Source of the DNA: Rhodoferax sp.
Lineage (GTDB): Bacteria; Pseudomonadota; Gammaproteobacteria; Burkholderiales; Burkholderiaceae_C
Direction: 5' to 3'
Assembly: GCA_024236015.1 (NCBI GenBank)
Contig: JACKLK010000003.1
Span: forward strand, 186,001 to 250,000
DNA: 64,000 bases
The stretch's first letter is position 1; every line of letters starts with the position of its first letter. The notes below the pieces were generated by a model. That model ran no database searches and was not told the DNA's origin. It saw nothing but the letters and a program-made list of their open reading frames with translations. Both the position numbers and the translations under genes were made by a program. Shown here one piece after another: positions 17,456 through 26,138 of this stretch.

Positions 17456-20400
17456 TCAATGGAACTCCCGGCTGCGCGTCGACAGGCCGCCCAGCAGCGG
17501 CGTCAGGTCCTCGAGCCGCCGGGCGATCAGGTGGCGCACCTCGCCGCCGGTTTCCGCGTCGCGTTGCCAGACACCGTGGACCGCCATCAACCGCGCATAC
17601 AGCAACTCGCTGCGCTGCTGTTCGCGCAGGCTCTTCCACACGATGACATTGACGCTGCCGGTCTCGTCCTCCAGCGTCACGAACACCACGCCCTTGGCGG
17701 TGCCGGGTTGCTGGCGCATCACGACCAGGCCGCAGGCGCGCACCGCACTGCCGTCGGGCAGGTCGCGCATCTGCGCGGCGGTGAGCAGGTTCATCCTTGC
17801 CAGCTGCTCGCGCAGCAAGGCCACCGGATGGCGGCGCAGCGACAGGCCGGTGGACGCATAGTCGAACACCACCTCCTCGCCCTCGCCGGCCGGCGGCAGC
17901 TCGAGCCAGTCTTCGTCCACCGGCGCCGTCTTGAGCAGGGGTGGTGCGACCTTGAGCGCCGATGCATCCCAGACCTGCTGGCGCCGGTGCCCGGACAAGG
18001 CGCGCAGCGCGTCGGCACTGGCCAGCGCCTTGAGGTCGCCCTGGTCGAGTCCGGCGCGCAACGCGAGGTCTTCGGTGGTCGTGAACGGCGCCTCGGCCCG
18101 CGCCGCGACGATACGCCCGGCCGCTGCCACGCTCAACCCGGAGACCATGCGCAGTCCCAGGCGGACCGCGGGCGGCGGGCCGTGCGGGTCGCAGACATGC
18201 CCTGCGCGCCGGTGCCGAGGGCCCGTCGCAAGCGCCCGGCTGCGTTGCCGCCGTGGCAGGACCGGATCGCGGTCCCGGCCCGCGCCTTCCCGCAGGTCCG
18301 CCGCTGCCGGTTCATCATGGTGGGTGTCATGGTGGTTCTCCAGCGTGACGTCCCAGTCGCTGCGCATCACGTCGATGGCGCGGACCTCGACGCCGTGGCG
18401 CTGGGCATCCTGCACCAGCTGCGACGGGCCGTAGAAACCCAGTGGCTGCGAGTTCAGCATCGCGGCCAGGAAACACGCCGGCTCGTGGTGCTTGAGCCAG
18501 CAGCTCACATAGACCAGCAGTGCAAAACTCGCGGCATGGCTCTCGGGAAAGCCGTACTCGCCGAAACCCTCGATCTGCTTGAAGATGTTCTGCGCAAAGG
18601 CCTCGGTGTAGCCGTTGGCCACCATGCCCTGCACCATGCGGTCGTAGAACTTGTGCACGCCGCCCTTGCGTTTCCAGGCCGCCATCGAACGGCGCAGCTC
18701 GTCCGACTCGCCGGCGCTGAAGCCGGCCGCGAGCATCGCAACCTGCATCACCTGCTCCTGGAAGATCGGCACACCCAGCGTGCGGCCCAGGGCCTCGCGC
18801 AGGCCCGGGCCGGGATACTCCACCGGCTCCAGCCCCTGGCGGCGTTTCAGGTACGGATGCACCATGCCGCCTTGGATCGGCCCCGGGCGCACGATGGCGA
18901 CCTCGATCACCAGGTCGTAGAAGCAGCGCGGGCGCAGCCGCGGCAACATGCTCATCTGGGCCCGGCTCTCGATCTGGAACACGCCCACGGTGTCGGCGGC
19001 GCAGATCATGTCGTAGGTGGCCGGGTCTTCGGCCGGGATGTCCTGCATCTGGAAGGTGTAGCCGCGCTGCGCGCTGATCAGGTCGAGGCAGCGCCGGATC
19101 GCGCTGAGCATGCCCAACGCCAGCACGTCGACCTTGAGCAGGCCCATGGCGTCGAGGTCGTCCTTCTCCCACTGGATCACCGAACGGTCGGGCATGGACG
19201 CGTTCTCGACCGGCACCAGGCGCGTGAGCTTGCCCTGCGTCAGCACGAAGCCGCCGACATGCTGGCTCAGGTGGCGCGGCAGGCCGAGCAGCTGGTGCGT
19301 CAGCTCCAGCCACTGCGTGATGCGCGGGTCGTCGGCCGACAGGCCGGCATCACCCAGCGCCTCGAGCAGCGACGGCTCCAGGCGCATCACGCCGTCGAAC
19401 CAGCGGTGTTGTTTGGCAAAGGCATCGACCAGCGTCTCGGGAATGCCCAGCGCCTTGCCCACGTCGCGGATCGCGCTCTTGGGCCGGTAGGTCACGACCA
19501 CGCCGGTGATCGCGGCGCGTTCGCGGCCGTATTTGGCGTAGATGTACTGGATCACCTCCTCGCGCCGCTGGTGCTCGAAGTCGACGTCGATGTCGGGCGG
19601 CTCGTTGCGCTCGCGGCTGATGAAACGCTCGAACAACACGTTCATGCGCGACGGGTCGACCTCGGTCACGCCCAGGCAATAACAGACCGCCGAATTGGCC
19701 GCCGAGCCCCGGCCCTGGCACAGGATGTGGCGTTCGCGCGCGAAGCGCACGATGTCGTATACCGTGAGGAAATACATCTCGTAGTGCAGTTCGGCGATCA
19801 GCTCGAGCTCGTGCTCGACCTGGGCCTGCACCTGGGCCGGGATGCCGTTCGGATAACGCTGGCTCATGCCTTCGTAGGTGAACTGGCGCAGCGTCTGCGC
19901 CGCGGTCATGCCCGGTAGCACCGTCTCGAGCGGGTACTGATACCGCAGTTCGTCCAGGCTGAAGCGGCAGCGTTCGGCCACGGCCAGTGTGGCCCGCAGC
20001 AGCTCCGGCGCATAGATGCCGGCCAGCCGCAGCCGCGCACGCAGATGGGCCTCGGCATTGGGCTGCAGCTCGAAACCGCATTCGGCCACCGGCCGGCCCA
20101 GCCGCACCGCGGTGATGACATCCTGCAGCGGCTTGCGCGAACGCACGTGCATGTGCACGTTGCCGGCCGCCACCAGCGGCACGCCGCTGTATTCGGAGAC
20201 CTGTCCGAGCGTGTGTTGCCACAGATCGTCGTCCAGCCCGTGCAACAGCTCCAGCGCCAGCCACAGCCGGCCCGCGAACAGGGTTCGTGCATGGTGGCAA
20301 AAACCCCACAAGGCCTCGAAGGCCATGCCGCGCGGCGGCACCAGCAGCACCTCGCACCGCTGCAGCGATGCCAGGTCGCTGCCGGACCAGCTCACCTGGT

Positions 20401-20875
20401 AGTCGCCCTTGCTCGCCTTGGCCCGCGCCGCGGTGATGAACTCGCACAGGTTGCCCCAGCCTTCGAGGTCATGCGGCAGCACGACCAGCGTGACATCGCC
20501 GTGCGGGGCCAGCGCCGCGTGCACGGTGTGCGTGGCGATGGCATCCGGCGGCGCGGCGTCGACCGGCACCGCGGCCCGCCCCTGGCGGCCCAGCGCCTGG
20601 GCCACCGGCACCTGCGGCACCCGATCGGCCGCCTGGCGCGGCAACACGCCCTGCACCCGGAACTCGGCGCCCGGCAACAGCTTGAGCCCGTGTTTGCCCG
20701 CCTCGACATGGGCCCGCACCAGGCCGGCGACCGAACACTCGTCGGTGATCGCCAATGCCGTGTAACCCAGCGCCGCCGCGCGCGCGACCAGTTCCTCCGG
20801 CTGCGAGGCACCGCGCTGGAAACTGAAGCTGGACAGGCAATGGAGTTCGGCGTAGGCCGGCAGCGGGGTCCCCAT
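17456..20875 (-). CDS. dnaE2: Error-prone DNA polymerase III alpha-like subunit DnaE2 (ImuC)
   Basis: 1139 aa from MGTPLPAYAELHCLSSFSFQ. It has an N-terminal PHP domain (ALAITDECSVAGLVRAHVEA), a C-family polymerase core (GRGSAANSAVCYCLGVTEVD, PPDIDVDFEHQRREEVIQY, the catalytic-Asp segments) and a C-terminal OB-fold region (ACGLVVMRQQPGTAKG). DnaE2 performs SOS translesion synthesis together with ImuA and ImuB. An Arg-rich stretch of about 50 residues that I do not expect in the family lies between SDWDVTLE and RLGLRMVSGL (coded by about 18165-18330) and stays in frame. A LexA box lies 62 nt upstream. imuB and imuA are not adjacent, since a DUF4157 gene intervenes. Confidence 0.93.
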   Translation of the reverse strand: MGTPLPAYAELHCLSSFSFQRGASQPEELVARAAALGYTALAITDECSVAGLVRAHVEAGKHGLKLLPGAEFRVQGVLPRQAADRVPQVPVAQALGRQGRAAVPVDAAPPDAIATHTVHAALAPHGDVTLVVLPHDLEGWGNLCEFITAARAKASKGDYQVSWSGSDLASLQRCEVLLVPPRGMAFEALWGFCHHARTLFAGRLWLALELLHGLDDDLWQHTLGQVSEYSGVPLVAAGNVHMHVRSRKPLQDVITAVRLGRPVAECGFELQPNAEAHLRARLRLAGIYAPELLRATLAVAERCRFSLDELRYQYPLETVLPGMTAAQTLRQFTYEGMSQRYPNGIPAQVQAQVEHELELIAELHYEMYFLTVYDIVRFARERHILCQGRGSAANSAVCYCLGVTEVDPSRMNVLFERFISRERNEPPDIDVDFEHQRREEVIQYIYAKYGRERAAITGVVVTYRPKSAIRDVGKALGIPETLVDAFAKQHRWFDGVMRLEPSLLEALGDAGLSADDPRITQWLELTHQLLGLPRHLSQHVGGFVLTQGKLTRLVPVENASMPDRSVIQWEKDDLDAMGLLKVDVLALGMLSAIRRCLDLISAQRGYTFQMQDIPAEDPATYDMICAADTVGVFQIESRAQMSMLPRLRPRCFYDLVIEVAIVRPGPIQGGMVHPYLKRRQGLEPVEYPGPGLREALGRTLGVPIFQEQVMQVAMLAAGFSAGESDELRRSMAAWKRKGGVHKFYDRMVQGMVANGYTEAFAQNIFKQIEGFGEYGFPESHAASFALLVYVSCWLKHHEPACFLAAMLNSQPLGFYGPSQLVQDAQRHGVEVRAIDVMRSDWDVTLENHHDTHHDEPAAADLREGAGRDRDPVLPRRQRSRALATGPRHRRAGHVCDPHGPPPAVRLGLRMVSGLSVAAAGRIVAARAEAPFTTTEDLALRAGLDQGDLKALASADALRALSGHRRQQVWDASALKVAPPLLKTAPVDEDWLELPPAGEGEEVVFDYASTGLSLRRHPVALLREQLARMNLLTAAQMRDLPDGSAVRACGLVVMRQQPGTAKGVVFVTLEDETGSVNVIVWKSLREQQRSELLYARLMAVHGVWQRDAETGGEVRHLIARRLEDLTPLLGGLSTRSREFH

Positions 20876-21202
20876 GAGGAATATCGACCATGCGATGCGT
20901 GGTGAGCGTTGACTGGCCACAGTTTCGCACAGATACTGGTTTTAATGACAGTATCTTGACCATGGGACTCCATGCCGACGGAGAACCAGGGCCAGAGCCA
21001 GAAGCCGGCACAGGCGGTCGGTCGCCAGGCCGACCGTCTTGCGGCCGGCGCGCCATCGCCATCCTGGCAAAGCAAGGCATGGCCCTGACGCCCTTCGGGT
21101 GTTCCGCACATCGCGCGCAAGACCGCCCCTCCTATACTGGGTCGAGGTATCGACGGCCGCGACGCAGCCGGGGCCGGATCGATCCGCGATGGAGGGCTGC
21201 CG
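20876..21202. other. Divergent dnaE2 / DUF4157 intergenic region
   Basis: Holds the dnaE2 LexA box. Further right, TATACT at 21133-21138 is a plausible -10 for the DUF4157 gene without a clear -35. The gene's SD is GGAGG just before 21203. No coding region supported. Confidence 0.45.
20937..20952. promoter_or_regulatory. LexA (SOS) box upstream of dnaE2
   Basis: CTGGTTTTAATGACAG, inside TACTGG-N8-ACAGTA. It is a good match to the CTGT-N8-ACAG consensus with one half-site mismatch. It lies 62 nt before the dnaE2 start, so dnaE2 should respond to DNA damage on its own rather than through an imuAB transcript. It also lies about 250 nt before the divergent DUF4157 gene. Confidence 0.8.
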
Positions 21203-22222
21203 ATGAACCACGCATCATTTGCACCGTTGATGGCGCATGCACCACCATCTGCGCAGATCCCGCCCGCCGTGTTGCAGACCCGGCCCGCGCCGGGGCCGGC
21301 TTACGACGAATATGAACGGGAAGCGGATCGGATCGCCGATCAGGTCGTGTCGACGCCCGAGTCCGGCCTGGCCGGCGGTGCGGCGCGCACCGCCCAGGTA
21401 CGGCCGGGCGTGATTCAGCGGGTCTGCTCCTCCTGCAGCGAGCAAGAAGACGAAGGCCTGCAAGCGCTCACGCAGGGCGGTCTCCGGCGCAAGGCCGTGG
21501 GCGCCCCCCGGCCCGCCGGGCCACCGGCCGATCGCGCGGTGAGCGATGCGCTGCGCGGCGGCGGGCAACCGATGCCGCGCGCCGAACGCAACTATTTCGA
21601 GCCCCGTTTCGGGGTCGATTTCTCGCAGGTCCGTATCCACCGGGATGCGGCCGCCGCCGCAGCCGCGGACGCGGTCGGCGCACGCGCCTTTGCGCTCGGG
21701 CGCGACCTGGTCTTCGCCCGGGGCGCATACGCACCCGCCAGCTCGGCCGGACGACACCTGCTGGCGCATGAATTGACCCACGTCCTGCAACAAGGGGGCG
21801 CAAACCACCAGGGCGTGCCACCCGTCATCGCGCCGCGGACCGGGCTCCCATCGGTCGTTCGCCACGCGGCCGTGCCGACACTCCAGGCGACGCCGGCCGA
21901 GGCAACTCCGACCGGGTTTTTCCTGTCGCAGAAGATGTGCCCCGCCACCAAGGTGGTCTATCTCGGACAGAAACAGGAAGGCGACAACGCCGCCTACAAG
22001 GCCTATTTCGAAGTGTCTGCCGGCACCAAGTCGTGCAAGGTGTTTGTCCATTTCGACGATCCGCATGACGACGATGCGACCCGCGAGGATCACCGCATGT
22101 TCGAACTGCTGCTCCATGCGAGCAGCGGCAGGATCAAGAAAGTCTGCGTGCAGTTCGATGGCCGCCTTGGCGACACCAATTGCGAAGACCCGCGCGAAGT
22201 GGAGAACGTCTGGCTGCCCTAG
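21203..22222 (+). CDS. DUF4157 (eCIS core domain) HExxH protein with an unrecognised C-terminal domain
   Basis: 339 aa. It shows the DUF4157 signatures in order: EYEREADRIADQV (36-48), YFEPRFGVDFSQVRIH (131-146) and LLAHELTHVLQQ with HELTH at 189-193, a metallopeptidase-type HExxH. A CSSC motif (75-78) lies in the linker. The last 110 residues, from about FFLSQKMCPATKVVYLG, are a separate Cys- and Asp/His-rich domain that I do not recognise. DUF4157 is common on cargo of extracellular contractile injection systems and other polymorphic toxins; no injection-system genes are in the window. It lies between dnaE2 and imuB on the opposite strand. Confidence 0.82.
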   Translation: MNHASFAPLMAHAPPSAQIPPAVLQTRPAPGPAYDEYEREADRIADQVVSTPESGLAGGAARTAQVRPGVIQRVCSSCSEQEDEGLQALTQGGLRRKAVGAPRPAGPPADRAVSDALRGGGQPMPRAERNYFEPRFGVDFSQVRIHRDAAAAAAADAVGARAFALGRDLVFARGAYAPASSAGRHLLAHELTHVLQQGGANHQGVPPVIAPRTGLPSVVRHAAVPTLQATPAEATPTGFFLSQKMCPATKVVYLGQKQEGDNAAYKAYFEVSAGTKSCKVFVHFDDPHDDDATREDHRMFELLLHASSGRIKKVCVQFDGRLGDTNCEDPREVENVWLP

Positions 22223-22273
22223 CCGCACGCGGGCTTGTGCTCAGCGCGTGAAACGCCGGGACAGGCCGGCGAC

Positions 22274-23893
22274 TCATCCGAACACCCCGTGCAGATACCA
22301 GGCCCCGGCCTGTTTGTCGCCGTCGATGCCACGCGCCGTCAAGCGTTCGCGGTAGATCCACAACAGGCCCGCCTGCGCGCTGTGCGCAAGAAAATAATCG
22401 CGCAACGCCATCACGCCCCACCACGCCGCCTCGATCCGCTGCGGGCCGGCGAGCAGGGTCAGCGGACCCTGGTACAGCGGGCAGTCCCGGCGCACGGCCA
22501 GCTTGAGCGGCGTGTCCAGCAGCCAGGTGGGATACAACGCGTCCGACAGGCCGGAAGGCGCAGACCGCGCCGGGGCGCGCTGCGTGCGACCGCCTCCCGC
22601 CGTGGCCGTCTTCGCCTTCGCCTTCTCCGCGTTGCCGTTGCCGTCGCTGTCGCTGTCGCTGTCGCTGTCGCCGATGGTGTTGCGGTTGCTGTCGCCGCGT
22701 CCCTCGTTGCCGCTGGCCCGACCACGACGGCCGCCGGCGCTGGCCGATGCGGCAGCCGCCAACGCGCCGGTACGGGTCGGCGGCCCCGCGGACCGGCCCG
22801 CAGCCGGACGGGTGGTGGCGCCACCGGCCATCGCGCCACCGGTGGCCGGCAGCCAGGCCTGCATGTGTTCGGGCCGGTGGTCGGCGCGCGCCACGCTCCG
22901 CAGCACCTGCTCCGGTCCCAGCCGGGCGGCCAGGCGTTCGAGCAGTTGCAGGAGATCGTCGCCCTTGCGCTGTTCGTCCGGCAACAGGCTGGTCGTGGCG
23001 CCCGACAAGGCGGCGGTCTCGACCGTGCGCAGGCGCAGGTACAACACCGGCGCCGGCAAGGTGACCCGTTCCAGGTTCTCGGCCAGCAGGCGCTGCAGAT
23101 GCGCCATGTCCAGCGTCGCGGCGGCGGTGCGCACGACCAGCGCACCTTCGCTGGCGGTGTCGCGGCGCGCGTCCATCTGCCAGCGCAGCTCGAACGCCAG
23201 CACACCGCGCTGCCGGGCCTGCAGCCAGACCCGCAGCTGGGCCAGCAGGCGCCGCGCGGCAAACAGCAGCGCCGGTGCGGCCTCGACCCGGGCCTGCAAT
23301 TCGAGCGGCATGTCGAACACCTCGGGCAGCACCAGCCAGGGAAAGACCTCGGGCTTGAGACCGTAGGCCCGGTCGAGCGCGTCGAGCAGCGGCGCACCGA
23401 AACGCCGCACCACGCCGCCCCGCGGCAAGGCGCGCAGATCGCCCCAGCACTGGCAGCCGATCCGCTCGAGCGTGGCCAGGTGGGGCCGCGCGTCGGCCAG
23501 CGTATGCAGCGGCAGCCGGTCCGGGTCGCGGCCGGCCGCGGGCGCCACCTGCAAGCGGGCCAGTGCCAGCAAGGCGCTGGGGGCCCGCGCCACCCGGACA
23601 TGCGCCAGCGGACGCCCGGCGCCGAGCAACTGGATGATCAATGGCCGGCGCCCGCCGAACAGCCGCTCGCTGGCGGAGACCTCGAGCAGCACGGCCTGTG
23701 CCGGCTCCTGCAGCGCAACCCGGGGCGTGAAACGCAGCGCCCACCAGCCCAGCGCCTGCAGTTCGTCCGCCAGGGCCTGCGGGTCGGCGGACGCGGCAAG
23801 GCCTTGCGCCGGCTCCGCCGCAGCAACCGGCGGATCTGCCGTGTCGTGCGGCGATGCCGCCTCATGCCGCGGCTGCAACGCGATCCAGTGCAT
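22274..23893 (-). CDS. imuB: ImuB, Y-family polymerase-like SOS mutagenesis protein
   Basis: 539 aa. It starts MHWIALQP and has the DinB-like fold without the catalytic acidic residues, as is usual for ImuB (EVSASERLFGG is the recognisable palm segment). ImuB links ImuA and DnaE2 to the beta clamp. A low-complexity linker of about 80 residues (about 355-435) contains an (SD)4 run, coded by four GCTGTC units on the plus strand (22646-22669). The C-terminal segment WLLDTPLKLAVRRDCPLYQG is well kept. Its start overlaps the end of imuA by 32 nt. Confidence 0.9.
   Translation of the reverse strand: MHWIALQPRHEAASPHDTADPPVAAAEPAQGLAASADPQALADELQALGWWALRFTPRVALQEPAQAVLLEVSASERLFGGRRPLIIQLLGAGRPLAHVRVARAPSALLALARLQVAPAAGRDPDRLPLHTLADARPHLATLERIGCQCWGDLRALPRGGVVRRFGAPLLDALDRAYGLKPEVFPWLVLPEVFDMPLELQARVEAAPALLFAARRLLAQLRVWLQARQRGVLAFELRWQMDARRDTASEGALVVRTAAATLDMAHLQRLLAENLERVTLPAPVLYLRLRTVETAALSGATTSLLPDEQRKGDDLLQLLERLAARLGPEQVLRSVARADHRPEHMQAWLPATGGAMAGGATTRPAAGRSAGPPTRTGALAAAASASAGGRRGRASGNEGRGDSNRNTIGDSDSDSDSDGNGNAEKAKAKTATAGGGRTQRAPARSAPSGLSDALYPTWLLDTPLKLAVRRDCPLYQGPLTLLAGPQRIEAAWWGVMALRDYFLAHSAQAGLLWIYRERLTARGIDGDKQAGAWYLHGVFG
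22646..22669. repeat. Hexanucleotide (GCTGTC)4 inside imuB
   Basis: Four perfect copies coding Ser-Asp repeats on the minus strand. Changes in copy number stay in frame and would only alter linker length. Confidence 0.95.
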
Positions 23894-24743
23894 CGCCTGC
23901 CCGGGGAATCAGGGTGGAGACCGAGGCACCGGGCGCACCACCATCGGACGCGGGCCCCAGGGCGGCTGCGGCCGTGATCGGAGTGACCTGCGCGGCGGCG
24001 CCTTGTGCCGGAGCCAGGGGCTGCACCGGATCGCCCTGCCGCTGCTGGCCGGGCACCGTCGCGACCATCCCGCCCGCCGGCAGGCGCACGCCGGCGCCGC
24101 CACAGGCCAACAAGGCGGCCAGCCGCGCGGCGCGGGCCGGCAACACCAAGGGCTGCGCCAGCGGCGGCCCCTTGCGCTTGAGAATGTCGAGCACCACGCC
24201 GTCGCCGCCGGGCTGCAGGCGGGCCAGCAGGCGCAACACCGCCGGCGAGGACTCGCTCTGCGCCCGGGCCGGGCGCATCACGAACAACAGCTTGCCGTGT
24301 TCGCTGGCCGCCATCTGCAGGCGCCGCAGCTGGTCGGCCCGGGCCTGCGGCAACCAGCCCAGCACCGCCTCGACCGGAGCACAACGCAAGGCCTGTTCGC
24401 AGGCCCACATGCGCGCGGCCGGCTCCACGGCACGGATCCACAACAGACGCTCCGGCGCCAGCTTCTGCGCCGACAGGCCGGGGCCGAACGGCATGTGCGG
24501 CGCACCGACCAGCACCACCGGACCGGTACCACAGGCGGCCAGCGCCGGCAGCAGCAGCCGCCACTCGTTCTGGGCGCTGTGGGCCTGCAGGATCTCGACC
24601 AGTGCCCCCACCGGCCAGCCGCCGCCCGGCAACTGGGCATCGAGCGCGGCATGGCCGCTGGGCAAGGCCCGGCCCGCGGGCCGGGCGAGCGCAGCCGCAC
24701 GCCAGATGTCGGGGTTGTCGAACACGGGGGCCGGGGAGGACAT
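23862..24743 (-). CDS. imuA: ImuA, RecA-like SOS mutagenesis protein
   Basis: 293 aa. ALPSGHAALDAQLPGGGWPVGALVEIL is the ImuA/RecA-fold opening, followed by GPVVLVGAPHMPFGPGLSA and PERLLWIRAVEP, both typical of ImuA. It assists DnaE2/ImuB in damage-induced mutagenesis. A LexA box lies 26 nt upstream of its ATG. It overlaps imuB and forms an operon with it. The C-terminal 80 residues are Ala/Gly/Pro-rich and poorly conserved. Confidence 0.9.
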   Translation of the reverse strand: MSSPAPVFDNPDIWRAAALARPAGRALPSGHAALDAQLPGGGWPVGALVEILQAHSAQNEWRLLLPALAACGTGPVVLVGAPHMPFGPGLSAQKLAPERLLWIRAVEPAARMWACEQALRCAPVEAVLGWLPQARADQLRRLQMAASEHGKLLFVMRPARAQSESSPAVLRLLARLQPGGDGVVLDILKRKGPPLAQPLVLPARAARLAALLACGGAGVRLPAGGMVATVPGQQRQGDPVQPLAPAQGAAAQVTPITAAAALGPASDGGAPGASVSTLIPRAGDALDRVAAAA

Positions 24744-24768
24744 GGTGGTAGGAAACGATGGAAAAATA

Positions 24769-24784
24769 CTGTATGCATGACCAG
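24769..24784. promoter_or_regulatory. LexA (SOS) box upstream of imuA
   Basis: CTGTATGCATGACCAG within TACTGT-N8-CCAGTA: consensus left half, one mismatch in the right half. It sits in the 96-nt gap between the RES gene stop and the imuA start, so imuAB is probably LexA-controlled separately from the toxin-antitoxin genes upstream. Confidence 0.8.
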
Positions 24785-24839
24785 TATATTCCGATCCCGG
24801 CGGCCCGACAAACGTCCCGCCTCGATGCCCCGGAAACGG

Positions 24840-25592
24840 CTACAGCGCGGCCGTCTCGATGCGCATCCAGGCCCGGCCGGGGGTCTTTTCGACGACGATG
24901 CACGGCCCCTCGACCCGGTAGGTCAGCTGGCAATGGAAACGCGGGTTGGACAACACCGCCGGATTCATCACCACATGGTTCTCGCCCTGCGCATACCGCA
25001 CGGACGGCACGACCAGGCCCGGATGCCCCTCCCGATGGACCCGGGCGCCGACCGATTGCGCGTAGCGGTAATCCGTCTTGTGCAGCAGATCGGCATACCG
25101 CTTCGCCAGCGGCCGGCAATCGAGCAGAGCCGCGTCGCAGGCCACGGTATACAACTTGCGCTCCCCCACCACCGGCTCGTTGTGGAAACCCGCATCGCGC
25201 AGGAACCAGGCGTACCAGTGGTAGGCCGTCTCGTAGACCGTCGTCTCGGCCGCATCGCTGCCGTACCAGACACCGAACGAGCCGTCCGAGAAACGGCTGG
25301 CGCGCCAGTGATGGAACGGCCAGGCGATCGCGTTGAACCAACCGGCATCCTCGAACGGGCGATGGATCACCGGTGTCCCCGAGCGGTACGGCGGCGGCCG
25401 GACCTGGTCTTCCACCTGCTGCGCCAGCGCCCATTCGTCCGGGCGATCGCTCAGGTCGTCGAACAGATCCTGCGACTCCCGGATCGAGACGATGTTGCGG
25501 ATCACGTCCTGGTGCACGTCCGCCAGGGTCAGGTGCGAAAACAGGTCATCCATGGGTCGGTGCTGCTGCGCCATCGACGCCTCAGGCGCCAC
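24840..25592 (-). CDS. RES-domain toxin
   Basis: 250 aa from a GTG at 25592 that overlaps the antitoxin stop; ATGs at 25574 and 25553 are alternatives. The RES domain spans about residues 70-230, with WRASRFSDGSFGVWYGSD, the conserved Glu in ETTVYETAYHWY and the YAQGENHVVMNPAV region. RES toxins (as in MbcT, ParT) attack NAD+ or ADP-ribosylate targets. It follows an MbcA/ParS/Xre-type antitoxin gene directly, the standard order. Confidence 0.88.
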   Translation of the reverse strand: MAPEASMAQQHRPMDDLFSHLTLADVHQDVIRNIVSIRESQDLFDDLSDRPDEWALAQQVEDQVRPPPYRSGTPVIHRPFEDAGWFNAIAWPFHHWRASRFSDGSFGVWYGSDAAETTVYETAYHWYAWFLRDAGFHNEPVVGERKLYTVACDAALLDCRPLAKRYADLLHKTDYRYAQSVGARVHREGHPGLVVPSVRYAQGENHVVMNPAVLSNPRFHCQLTYRVEGPCIVVEKTPGRAWMRIETAAL

Positions 25593-25977
25593 GCGCGCGG
25601 TCCAGGTAGGCGCGCACCATCAGCAGTCCGGCGAATCCCCAGTCCTTGACCACGTCGACCGGGGTCAGGTTGTCGAAGGCCTTGTTGCGCGTGCTCATCC
25701 ACCGGTACGCCAGATCCCGGTTCTGCGGGAACAGCAGGCGCAGGTTCTTGTGAATGGCCAGCAGGTGGCCCACCCGCTCGAGCTGGTCCCGGCTGGTTCC
25801 GATGGGTTCGCCCTTGCGATACCGCGTCAACGCGGCCCGGTTGCCCGGGGCGATGCCCAGCAACGCCGCCTGGTCCTCGGTGCTCAGCTTCCAGTGGTCG
25901 AGCAAGGCCATGACCATCCTGGCCAGCGCGCCGCGATCCTGCGACGGGTTGGCCTGACGCTCCACGACGGCAACCAT
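25582..25977 (-). CDS. MbcA/ParS/Xre-type antitoxin of the RES toxin
   Basis: 131 aa from MVAVVERQ, with SD AGGAGAA. An N-terminal HTH (LSTEDQAALLGIAPGNRAAL) is followed by the antitoxin/DUF2384-type toxin-binding domain (RVGHLLAIHKNLRLLFPQN; RWMSTRNKAFDNLTPVDVV). It neutralises the RES toxin by blocking its active site and represses its own promoter in related systems. The in-frame extension to 26130 is not supported because the promoter lies within it. Confidence 0.88.
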   Translation of the reverse strand: MVAVVERQANPSQDRGALARMVMALLDHWKLSTEDQAALLGIAPGNRAALTRYRKGEPIGTSRDQLERVGHLLAIHKNLRLLFPQNRDLAYRWMSTRNKAFDNLTPVDVVKDWGFAGLLMVRAYLDRARGA

Positions 25978-26013
25978 CACGTTCTCCTGTGCTTGTGGTG
26001 TTCCATGGGGTCG

Positions 26014-26042
26014 ACCATACCACTTTGTTTTTAATATAACAA
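26014..26042 (-). promoter_or_regulatory. Candidate promoter of the RES/Xre operon
   Basis: On the minus strand TTGTTA, 17 nt, TATGGT, about 37 nt before the antitoxin ATG. The surrounding 60 bp are unusually AT-rich for this window, as expected of an autoregulated toxin-antitoxin promoter. Confidence 0.5.
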
Positions 26043-26138
26043 CTAGTGTTTCTATAAATACAGAATCGATCTGACCCGCCGCGCGCACGCCCACGGGTTC
26101 GACAATGTCGGTCCCGACGCCCACCGACAAGCATCACC

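Noticed and set aside
17456..20875. dnaE2 as a frameshifted pseudogene because of the odd Arg-rich stretch
   Set aside because: The frame is open through all domains on both sides; an in-frame insertion explains it.
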